Part shown: piece after piece, positions 56,782 through 64,000 of the stretch
How the letters are laid out: each line of letters starts with the position of its first letter
Numbering within the stretch: position 1 is the stretch's first letter
NCBI GenBank assembly: GCA_947258695.1
Contig: CAMYJG010000015.1
Coordinates: 55,729 to 119,728 of the forward strand
Direction: 5' to 3'
Source of the DNA: an uncultured Ectothiorhodospiraceae bacterium
GTDB taxonomy: Bacteria; Pseudomonadota; Gammaproteobacteria; UBA6429; Thiohalophilaceae
Length of the DNA: 64,000 nt
Made by a program: the position numbers and the translations under genes
The notes under the pieces: model-generated
What the model was told of the DNA's origin: nothing
Databases searched by the model: none
The model's input: only the letters and a program-made list of their open reading frames with translations

Positions 56782-58431
56782 CTATTTTCGACTTCTGCCG
56801 TAGCCAGAGGTAATCGGGTAACGCCTGTCTCGGCCAAATGCCCGTTCTGTAATCCGCACTCCGGGAGGTGACTGGCGTCTTTTATATTCATTGCTGTCAA
56901 CTAACCAAAGCACTCGTCGAACGATTTCTCTTTCAAATCCCTGGGCTACAATATCTTCCAGCCCCATATCCCGCTCAATATAATTTTCAAGAATTTCATC
57001 TAATATTTCGTATGGCGGCAAAGAGTCGGTGTCTTTTTGATCGGGTGCCAGCTCTGCCGATGGTGGACGATCGATGACCCGCTGCGGGATATTCGCTGAA
57101 ATACTGTTCCGGTATTCGGCTAAGCGAAAAACCAGGGTTTTTTTGACATCTTTCAATACATCATAGCCACCCGCCATATCGCCATACAATGTCGAATAGC
57201 CCACCGCCATCTCACTTTTATTACCCGTGGTTAATACCATTTTCCCTTTTTTATTGGAAATGGCCATTAACAACAAGCCACGACAGCGAGCCTGTATATT
57301 TTCTTCGGTTGTATCCACCGCTTTGCCAGCAAATTCTTCAGATAACAGCTCTATAAAACTATTAAACGGTTTCTCAATAGGAATCACTTTAAACTCAACC
57401 CCTAATAGTTCAGCCTGCTCTTTTGCATCTTCGACACTCATATCCAGGGTGTAACAGGATGGCATCATTACAGCTTCAACGTTATTCGCGCCGAGGGCAT
57501 CAACCGCGATACTCAAGGTTAATGCAGAATCAATTCCTCCTGATAAGCCGATTACCACACCTGGAAATCCATTCTTATTCACATAATCCCGGACACCGGT
57601 AACCAAAGCCTGGTAAACACTGGCTTCTTCGCTCAACACGGGAACTAGCTCTGAAGACAATGGGGTTATAGAATCACGGTCAAAATCAACCGTTACCAGT
57701 GTCTCCTCAAAAGCGGGGAAACGATGGGATAATTTTTCATTGGCATCCATAACGAAAGATTGACCATCGAAAACCAGCTCATCCTGTCCTCCCACCATAT
57801 TGGCATAGACGATGGGGACTTTCACCTCACTCACTCGTTGACGAATTATTTCTTCACGTTTACGCCATTTCAGACCATGAAACGGTGAGGCATTCAGATT
57901 GAGAATTAACTGGGCACCGGCATCAACCGTATTTTTTACCGGCTCTGAATACCATATATCCTCGCAGATACAGACACCGAGCTTAATCGCCTTAACGCTA
58001 AAAACACAACTTTGATTCGACGAAATAAAATAACGCTTTTCATCAAATACGCTGTAATTGGGTAAATAATTCTTCCTCGCCACCATGTCACAGCTACCGT
58101 TCTCAAGTACTGCGACTGCATTATAAATTCCATTTTCTGTTTTCTCGGGAAAACCCACTAAAGCGACAATTCCCTCTACTTTTTGGCTGATTTTCTCTAA
58201 AGCGACTGAGACTCGCTCATACATGCCGGGGCGCAGTAATAAATCTTCAGGGGGATAACCGGTAAGTGCCAGTTCAGGAAACACCACCACATCGGCCTGC
58301 TTTTCGTCACGCGCTCGCAGAATCCATTCAATAATTTGTTCCGCATTGCTTTCTATATTGCCAACCAATAAATTGATTTGTGCTATTGCAATTCGCAAGG
58401 TGTTCTCTGAGTCTGATGTAATTTGGGGCAT
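56782..58431 (-). CDS. nadE: Glutamine-dependent NAD+ synthetase
   Basis: Final step of NAD synthesis. N-terminal nitrilase-type amidase (about 10-260) with Glu in FPELALTG, Lys in RKNYLPNY and nucleophile Cys in CICEDIWY makes ammonia from glutamine; C-terminal synthetase (about 275-549) has the ATP motif SGGIDSA. Total 549 residues is typical of the fused form. It precedes glnB in the same direction. Confidence 0.95.
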   Translation of the reverse strand: MPQITSDSENTLRIAIAQINLLVGNIESNAEQIIEWILRARDEKQADVVVFPELALTGYPPEDLLLRPGMYERVSVALEKISQKVEGIVALVGFPEKTENGIYNAVAVLENGSCDMVARKNYLPNYSVFDEKRYFISSNQSCVFSVKAIKLGVCICEDIWYSEPVKNTVDAGAQLILNLNASPFHGLKWRKREEIIRQRVSEVKVPIVYANMVGGQDELVFDGQSFVMDANEKLSHRFPAFEETLVTVDFDRDSITPLSSELVPVLSEEASVYQALVTGVRDYVNKNGFPGVVIGLSGGIDSALTLSIAVDALGANNVEAVMMPSCYTLDMSVEDAKEQAELLGVEFKVIPIEKPFNSFIELLSEEFAGKAVDTTEENIQARCRGLLLMAISNKKGKMVLTTGNKSEMAVGYSTLYGDMAGGYDVLKDVKKTLVFRLAEYRNSISANIPQRVIDRPPSAELAPDQKDTDSLPPYEILDEILENYIERDMGLEDIVAQGFEREIVRRVLWLVDSNEYKRRQSPPGVRITERAFGRDRRYPITSGYGRSRK

Positions 58432-58637
58432 AATATAAATAGTCGTTTAAATGTATTATCAAGGCGAAATATAAGCTACAACCGTTCCAGGAACAACTTA
58501 AGCACAACTTTTGATGAAAAAAGACCTATTTTTACCCGCTAAACATGGCTAAAGTGAATTTATTCATAAAAAATATCGCCATCTGTAAAATCTACCGTTA
58601 CTATTAAGGTACGTCCATTTATTAATATCAAAAAACT

Positions 58638-58871
58638 ATGAACCTGATTCGTCTTATTGTTATTGCATTAATTATTTACCTACTTATCCAGATCGTTAAA
58701 CGTTGGCTTGCCAATAAAAATGCTCAGGCATCATCTCAACAGGATAAATTAAAAAACATGGTGCGCTGTAAAGTATGCCAGTTACATATTCCCGAAGCAG
58801 AAGCATTGCAACGTGATGGGGATTTTTTCTGTAGCCAGGAACACTTAAACTTAAATAGCGAACAGGATTAA
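58638..58871 (+). CDS. Small membrane-anchored zinc-ribbon-like protein upstream of pilS (PP0621-like)
   Basis: A 77-residue protein: one N-terminal helix (about 3-18), then CKVCQLHIPEAEAL and FFCSQEH, a C-x2-C...C-x3-H set that probably binds zinc. It resembles the small PP0621-type protein found ahead of pilS in pseudomonads. Its stop is directly followed by the pilS ATG, so translation is coupled. Role unknown but likely tied to pilus regulation. Confidence 0.82.
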   Translation: MNLIRLIVIALIIYLLIQIVKRWLANKNAQASSQQDKLKNMVRCKVCQLHIPEAEALQRDGDFFCSQEHLNLNSEQD

Positions 58872-60515
58872 ATGCAGGGCAATTTTTCAAAACAACCTGC
58901 TTATAATCCACTGTTTCATGATGATGTGGCTTATACATGGGGGCCACTCAATTTTCTAAACCTGTATCGATTGCTTATTTCAGGTTTATTCGTCACCTTT
59001 TACTTTACCGGCAACCCGTTTCCACAACTCGCCTCGCATAATGCTTACCTGTTTTATGGTGCCAGTGGTGGCTATCTAATTGCTGCCTTAATTTTTGGCA
59101 TGATGATCAGAATACGAACGCCTGATTTTAATATACAAATTTATAGCCAAATTATAACTGACATAATATTCACTACCTTGCTCATGCATGCCAGTGGTGG
59201 TGTTCAAAGTGGTATCGGAACCCTGATCATTATATCCATTGCCGGCGGCAGTATTGTTATACGCGGGCGCCATTCCCTGCTGTTTGCCTCTATCGCCAGC
59301 CTGGCAATATTATTTGAAGAGTATTATAACGAGCTCGAAGGTATCTACTTACCTGGCAATTCGCTGCAGGCCGGTATTTTAGGCGTTACTTTTTTTACCA
59401 CGGCAATAATCACGCACTACGTCGCCAAACATATTCGCGAAAGCGAAGCACTTGCCTTAAAACGCGGTGTAGATCTGGCGAATATGTCGCAATTAACCGA
59501 GCATATTATTCAACGGATGCAAACGGGAATTATGGTTATCGATCAGTACAACCGTTTACGACTGATCAATGAATCAGCCTGGCATATGCTGGGAATGCCA
59601 TCGGTCATTAATAACCCATACATATCAGCCTTAAACAAAACCTTAAATGAAAGTTACAATAAGTGGCAGGATGACAACGAGGTTATTTCAACCCCAATAC
59701 AGTTATCACCAGAACATCCAAGCCTGTTACCCCGCTTTGCTAGACTTAGCCAGGAAGAGAACCCGGCAACACTGATTTTCCTGGAAGATGCCTCTGCCAT
59801 GTCACGTGAAGCACAACAATTACAACTAGCGGCATTAGGCCGCTTAACAGCCAGTATCGCTCATGAAATTCGCAACCCACTTGGTGCAATTAGTCATGCT
59901 GGACAATTACTGGCAGAGTCTCCCAATATGGACAAGGCCGATTTACGCCTGACACAAATTATTGCTGACCATTCAAAAAGAGTGAATACAATAATTGAAA
60001 ATGTCATGCAACTTGGTCGTGGTAATCAAAGTTATCCGCAGTTAATTAAGCTAAAGGATTACCTGGAAACATTTCTCAATGATTTTATGACCAGCAATCA
60101 AAGCCAAAGAGATGATTTTCTTATTAACCTTCAGCAAGACGATATAGAAGTGCGCTTCGACCCCAGTCACTTACAACAGATACTAACTAACTTATGTGAA
60201 AACGGCTTACGCCATAGCGTTGAAGATGAAAACTCAAAAGAAAAATATAAAATCGAATTCAATGCCGGTATTTCAGATAATAACAATCGTCCTTTCCTTG
60301 ATATCATTGATCATGGCTCTGGAATCGATGATGAAACGGCGGCACATATTTTTGAACCTTTTTATACTACAGCAGATACGGGTACAGGATTGGGCTTGTA
60401 TATTTCACGCGAATTGGCAGAATGTAACCAGGCACACTTAACTCTTTTACAAAATGAGGAACAAGGAAGTTGTTTCCGGATAACTTTCTCTGACCCTCGC
60501 AGACAAATGTATTGA
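58872..60515 (+). CDS. pilS: Sensor histidine kinase PilS
   Basis: Membrane kinase that controls type IV pilin transcription through PilR. About six membrane helices (25-200), a PAS-like linker, HisKA with the phospho-acceptor in SIAHEIRNPLGA, and an ATPase domain with NLCENGLRHS and GTGLGLYISRELAE. Length 547. ATG begins on the base after the upstream stop, and pilR follows by 4 bases. Confidence 0.93.
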   Translation: MQGNFSKQPAYNPLFHDDVAYTWGPLNFLNLYRLLISGLFVTFYFTGNPFPQLASHNAYLFYGASGGYLIAALIFGMMIRIRTPDFNIQIYSQIITDIIFTTLLMHASGGVQSGIGTLIIISIAGGSIVIRGRHSLLFASIASLAILFEEYYNELEGIYLPGNSLQAGILGVTFFTTAIITHYVAKHIRESEALALKRGVDLANMSQLTEHIIQRMQTGIMVIDQYNRLRLINESAWHMLGMPSVINNPYISALNKTLNESYNKWQDDNEVISTPIQLSPEHPSLLPRFARLSQEENPATLIFLEDASAMSREAQQLQLAALGRLTASIAHEIRNPLGAISHAGQLLAESPNMDKADLRLTQIIADHSKRVNTIIENVMQLGRGNQSYPQLIKLKDYLETFLNDFMTSNQSQRDDFLINLQQDDIEVRFDPSHLQQILTNLCENGLRHSVEDENSKEKYKIEFNAGISDNNNRPFLDIIDHGSGIDDETAAHIFEPFYTTADTGTGLGLYISRELAECNQAHLTLLQNEEQGSCFRITFSDPRRQMY

Positions 60516-60519
60516 ACAG

Positions 60520-61878
60520 ATGAGTCAAACTACGCATACCGCTCTTATCGTTGATGATGAACCTGATATTCGTGAATTACTGGATATCACGCTGTCTCGC
60601 ATGAATATTTCAACTGTCAGTGCAGAAAACATTACTCAAGCTAAGAAACTTTTGTCAGAAAATAATTTTGACCTTTGTTTAACCGATATGCGCCTGCCTG
60701 ATGGAAATGGTATTGAGTTAATTAAGTACATCCAGGAAAACGTTGCCCGCTTACCCGTAGCAATGATTACCGCTCATGGCAATATGGAATATGCTATTGA
60801 AGCCTTGAAGTCCGGCGCCTTTGATTTTGTCTCTAAACCTGTCGATCTTAATATTTTACGTAACCTAGTTAATACCGCACTTAAACTCTCCTCAGCAGAA
60901 AGCAAAACGCTGGAAGAAGCAGGCACTGAATCCTATGGCCTACTGGGTAAGTCAAAAGCCATTATCGAAACAAGAAAAAAAATACAAAAATTATCCCGCA
61001 GCCAGGCACCCGTATACATCCATGGAGAATCAGGTGTTGGCAAGGAACTGGTCGCCCGACTAATTCATGAACAGGGGCCGCGTGCCGATCATGCATTTGT
61101 TCCTGTTAACTGCGGCGCAATTCCTTCTGAACTGATGGAAAGTGAATTTTTTGGCCACAAAAAAGGCAGCTTTACCGGTGCAACCAGTGATAAAGAAGGT
61201 TTATTTCAGTCTGCCGATGGCGGGACCTTGTTTTTAGATGAGGTGGCAGATTTACCGCTGGCGATGCAAGTAAAACTTCTACGCGCGATACAAGAAAAAG
61301 CGGTTCGCCCAATTGGTGGTCAACAGGAAATCGCTGTCAATGTTCGTATCCTGAGTGCAACACATAAAAATTTAAACGAGCTGACTGAAAAAGGTGAATT
61401 CCGTCAGGATCTATATTACCGAATTAACGTTATTGAACTCGAAGTACCCAGCTTGCGTGACCACGCAGAAGATATTCCGATCTTAGCTAGTTACTTATTA
61501 GAAAAGATAGCCAGCGAATGGCAAACTGAAACACCAAAGCTCAATAAAGATACTATAAAAGCATTAAATGAATATTCATTCCCCGGTAACGTGCGGGAAC
61601 TAGAAAATATTCTTGAACGTGCCATGACCTTGCATGAAAACCAGGTTATTACAAAAGAAGACCTTCAACTGCCAGATAATACCGCCAGTAACACGACAAG
61701 CCAGGATAGTCTTTCAGAACAAGAACTCTCTCTTGATCCAACTTTGAATGAAAAAGAAAAAGAAGTGATTCTAAAAGCATTAGAAAGAACTAAATACAAC
61801 AAAACTGCCGCTGCGAAATTACTTGGTATATCTTTCCGGGCTTTACGTTATCGATTAAAGAAGCTCGGGATAGATTAA
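60520..61878 (+). CDS. pilR: Response regulator PilR (NtrC family)
   Basis: A sigma-54 activator of type IV pilin genes: receiver domain with D56 (LTDMRLPDG), AAA+ domain with Walker A GESGVGKE and GSFTGA loop, and a Fis-type DNA-binding helix-turn-helix at the end (NKTAAAKLLGISFRALRYRLKK). Length 452. The pilS-pilR pair is complete. Convergent with gspN. Confidence 0.94.
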   Translation: MSQTTHTALIVDDEPDIRELLDITLSRMNISTVSAENITQAKKLLSENNFDLCLTDMRLPDGNGIELIKYIQENVARLPVAMITAHGNMEYAIEALKSGAFDFVSKPVDLNILRNLVNTALKLSSAESKTLEEAGTESYGLLGKSKAIIETRKKIQKLSRSQAPVYIHGESGVGKELVARLIHEQGPRADHAFVPVNCGAIPSELMESEFFGHKKGSFTGATSDKEGLFQSADGGTLFLDEVADLPLAMQVKLLRAIQEKAVRPIGGQQEIAVNVRILSATHKNLNELTEKGEFRQDLYYRINVIELEVPSLRDHAEDIPILASYLLEKIASEWQTETPKLNKDTIKALNEYSFPGNVRELENILERAMTLHENQVITKEDLQLPDNTASNTTSQDSLSEQELSLDPTLNEKEKEVILKALERTKYNKTAAAKLLGISFRALRYRLKKLGID

Positions 61879-61892
61879 GTTTTTCTAAAATA

Positions 61893-62681
61893 TTAACGCC
61901 ATAGTTTAAAGCTGCTATTTAATTGCACTCGTCCACTGCTATCTTTCGCACCTAAAAAAGCAATCGCCTGCTCTAAGGAACTTCCCGCTTCACGGCTAGC
62001 CAGCTTCGCTGATACAGTAAACAGGCCATTTTTTTTCAGGCTTAACTGCCCCGAAATATTCAGTGGCCCACCGGTATCTTTTATTTTTCCTGATGTAGCC
62101 CCTTCATTCTCCGCACGGAAATTGATAGCAAAATTCCCCAAAACTTGTTGTTGTGGTGAAATCATCGCGAGACTACTTAAAGACAGTTTACCATTGAGTC
62201 CAATATGATTATTTTTGTGAAAATAAGATACCGGGAAATAACCTGAAGCTTTGCCATCATAAGAAAATGGCATGCCGTAAGTTAACGGTTGTAATAATGA
62301 CAAATCAACTGAAAAGCGTGTTTCCTGTAACTCAATTTTCCCTGAATATGAAATAGTCAACTCGGTATTAAGGAACTGTTTATTATTAACAACCGAAATA
62401 TCCGAAGAAAGTTCAGCCAGCAATAAGTTAAATGGACTAAGTTCCCAGTTAACCGTACCCAACGACACGCCTCGATACCTGACCTGTTGTAATTTACCTG
62501 ACCAAACAGAACCAGAGACGGTGCTATACGATAGGTTAGCGGGTAAAGTGACTGAAGATAGAACAATGCTTGCAGGTAAATTTACGATCAAAAATAACAA
62601 GTATAAAAAAAATGTTATAACGAGGTATTTAAACTGTTTCTTATTAAACGAAACATAGGATCTGATATCTGATATATCCAT
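61893..62681 (-). CDS. gspN: Type II secretion system protein N
   Basis: A 262-residue inner-membrane-anchored GspN. One N-terminal helix (about 17-45) is followed by a beta-rich periplasmic domain, LPANLSYSTVSGSVWSGKLQQ, typical of the family. It follows gspM with a one-base overlap, the last genes of a type II secretion operon that continues beyond the window. Confidence 0.88.
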   Translation of the reverse strand: MDISDIRSYVSFNKKQFKYLVITFFLYLLFLIVNLPASIVLSSVTLPANLSYSTVSGSVWSGKLQQVRYRGVSLGTVNWELSPFNLLLAELSSDISVVNNKQFLNTELTISYSGKIELQETRFSVDLSLLQPLTYGMPFSYDGKASGYFPVSYFHKNNHIGLNGKLSLSSLAMISPQQQVLGNFAINFRAENEGATSGKIKDTGGPLNISGQLSLKKNGLFTVSAKLASREAGSSLEQAIAFLGAKDSSGRVQLNSSFKLWR

Positions 62682-63166
62682 TATGATTCTAAAAACACGC
62701 GTACATTAACCAGGCCAACTGCCTCTGTTTGTTCTATATTTATTTCATTAACTAATAATCCATGCTTAGCTTCAATCAATGCTAACCATTTTATTAATTC
62801 ATCAAAGCTGGCACTTTCAAACCATACCCGAACCCCGGACTCACCTTCAGGCTGAACCCTTTTCATGACTGACGCTAAACCTGAACTACGTGCGCTGCGA
62901 TCAATGGTACTCAACACAAACTGTTTTCCCTGAGGACGTTTTGAAAGAGGTTGCCCTCCCTGTAGTTGTTTGACTTCTAATGCAGCGGAATGCATCCATG
63001 CCAGTGTTTCAGTAGCAGACGTGACATTTTTCTTATTTTTTGTGTACTGACTGCTAATGGGTTCTATGATAATTAAATACAGCAAAAATACCGTCACCAC
63101 TGCTGCTGCAATCTGCACCATGTGACGTTCACGTTGGCTTAAAGCTAAAAACCATTCTTTCATCAC
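62681..63166 (-). CDS. gspM: Type II secretion system protein M
   Basis: A 161-residue GspM: short cytoplasmic start (MKEWFLALSQRERHMV), a membrane helix (about 16-36) and a periplasmic ferredoxin-like domain. It works with GspL to anchor the secretion ATPase. Overlaps gspL by 4 bases (ATGA) and gspN by one. Confidence 0.9.
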   Translation of the reverse strand: MMKEWFLALSQRERHMVQIAAAVVTVFLLYLIIIEPISSQYTKNKKNVTSATETLAWMHSAALEVKQLQGGQPLSKRPQGKQFVLSTIDRSARSSGLASVMKRVQPEGESGVRVWFESASFDELIKWLALIEAKHGLLVNEINIEQTEAVGLVNVRVFLES

Positions 63167-64000
63167 TCAGCTCCCACTATTTGTATTCGAGCAGTCACTG
63201 TTTCTTTGCCTGAAGATGCATTTTGAACTTCAACCTGGTAACCCTTTTCGCTAGTTAATTGTTCTTTCAGTTTATCGAGCCCCTGTAAACTTGCTATCTG
63301 CATTTCAATATTTATACGACCGTCATAATAACGTAATGATTTAATATTGAGTCCTTTAGCCTTTGAAAATATTTCGGCGCTTCCCGATAACATTTCGCTA
63401 AAACTACGGCCACTTTGACCTTTACGTTTCTTTAAAATATTTAGTTTTTGTTGCATTTGCGCCTTAGCATCAATAACCCGGCGCGATTCAGGAAATGTTC
63501 TCTTATAAATAGCGGTAATTTTATTATTTAATACTTTATTTTGTTTACTCAAATGGATGTAATCATAAATAAACAAGCCACCCTGAATACCTAACCAGAG
63601 TAAAAATAATGCCGCAAGGGGTAACCAGGTTTTTCCTGTCTCAGACCAGTTTTTCTTCTTTTTATATGAACCCTGTAAAAATGACTCTAATGGCTCACTA
63701 TCAGTTTCTTTTGCACAGGAAATAAAATTAAGCGACTCAACATCAATGATGCTTGATGCATTGTTAATATCAGTTGCAGATTTCATTTTTTCACTATTAA
63801 ATAAAACCCGAGTACCATCAGAAAACAAGGTATTCTCTTCTTTTAATAATAAATAATCTGCAGTCATAACATCCGCATGTATTCCTGCATGTTTCAATTG
63901 CGCTACAACAGATTCAAAATAGGCTTTGTTAATAACAGCAACATTATATTGATTATCAGCCTGCCCGGTTTTTGATTTATTGATGGCAAAATACAATACA
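63163..64000 (-). CDS. gspL: Type II secretion system protein L, C-terminal part
   Basis: The C-terminal ~278 residues of GspL; the 5' end lies beyond the window. Part of the cytoplasmic actin-like domain, a membrane helix (PLAALFLLWLGIQGGLFIYDY) and a periplasmic ferredoxin-like domain are visible. Methionine codons at the edge are internal, not the true start. Family length is about 400. It couples to gspM by a 4-base overlap. Confidence 0.9.
   Translation of the reverse strand, partial: VLYFAINKSKTGQADNQYNVAVINKAYFESVVAQLKHAGIHADVMTADYLLLKEENTLFSDGTRVLFNSEKMKSATDINNASSIIDVESLNFISCAKETDSEPLESFLQGSYKKKKNWSETGKTWLPLAALFLLWLGIQGGLFIYDYIHLSKQNKVLNNKITAIYKRTFPESRRVIDAKAQMQQKLNILKKRKGQSGRSFSEMLSGSAEIFSKAKGLNIKSLRYYDGRINIEMQIASLQGLDKLKEQLTSEKGYQVEVQNASSGKETVTARIQIVGAE

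Overview
The window comes from a gammaproteobacterium of moderate to low GC, judged by eye. BamC, BamD, HtpX, GcvR, PilS/PilR, GspL/M/N, FimX, EttA, MsrPQ and the EpmA/EF-P/EpmB set all fit that class. SoxB indicates thiosulfate oxidation, so a sulfur-oxidising lineage is likely; I cannot name the genus. Two chemoreceptors with flagellar sigma-28-type promoters and the FimX, PilSR and GspLMN genes indicate a motile cell with type IV pili and type II secretion. No rRNA, tRNA, CRISPR array, prophage or transposase was recognised.

Layout. 1-400: two inverted copies of a structured repeat, one forming the tail of a Mut7-C ribonuclease gene. 0.9-5.8 kb: a LexA/UmuD-like protease without a DNA-binding domain, a sterol desaturase-like oxygenase, a histidine kinase, SCO1 and PCu(A)C copper chaperones, and psd. 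6-9 kb: epmA, efp, epmB. 9.2-13.2 kb: a conserved partner gene and fimX. 13.3-17 kb: htpX, a class III adenylate cyclase and a lipoprotein. 17-19.8 kb: a third copy of the repeat, then an integrase-less run of integron gene cassettes with three attC-like sites. 19.8-26.3 kb: parC, parE, a chemoreceptor. 26.5-30.2 kb: purC, an MBL hydrolase, bamC, dapA. 30.4-39.6 kb: a GalT-like gene, bcp, phoH2, a frameshifted AI-2E-type permease, a LysR regulator, a PAS chemoreceptor and ettA. 40-46 kb: a DUF2914 gene and hemH around a regulatory region with perfect CRP-type and near-perfect FNR-type sites, then soxB and msrPQ. 46.7-54.4 kb: clpB with a sigma-32-like promoter, a glutamate synthase-like protein, plsC, def, gcvR, a 5'-truncated ZIP transporter and pgeF. 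54.4-64 kb: rluD, bamD, glnB, nadE, pilS, pilR, gspN, gspM and partial gspL.

The most unusual content is non-coding. There is (1) the cassette run between the adenylate cyclase operon and parC; (2) a family of long nested palindromes (7191-7288, 27305-27422, half a copy at about 53.6 kb) whose short motifs are conserved while their stems change in a paired way; (3) a second structured family (21-127, 176-388, 17002-17280) with the same property in its flanking arms; and (4) a nine-base-periodic inverted repeat (22092-22212, 42008-42156). Families 1, 2 and 4 in some copies touch coding sequence: the Mut7-C tail, the ferrochelatase tail and the ZIP 5' end.

These are readings by eye. Homology assignments rest on recognised motifs and gene order; no searches or structure computations were run.
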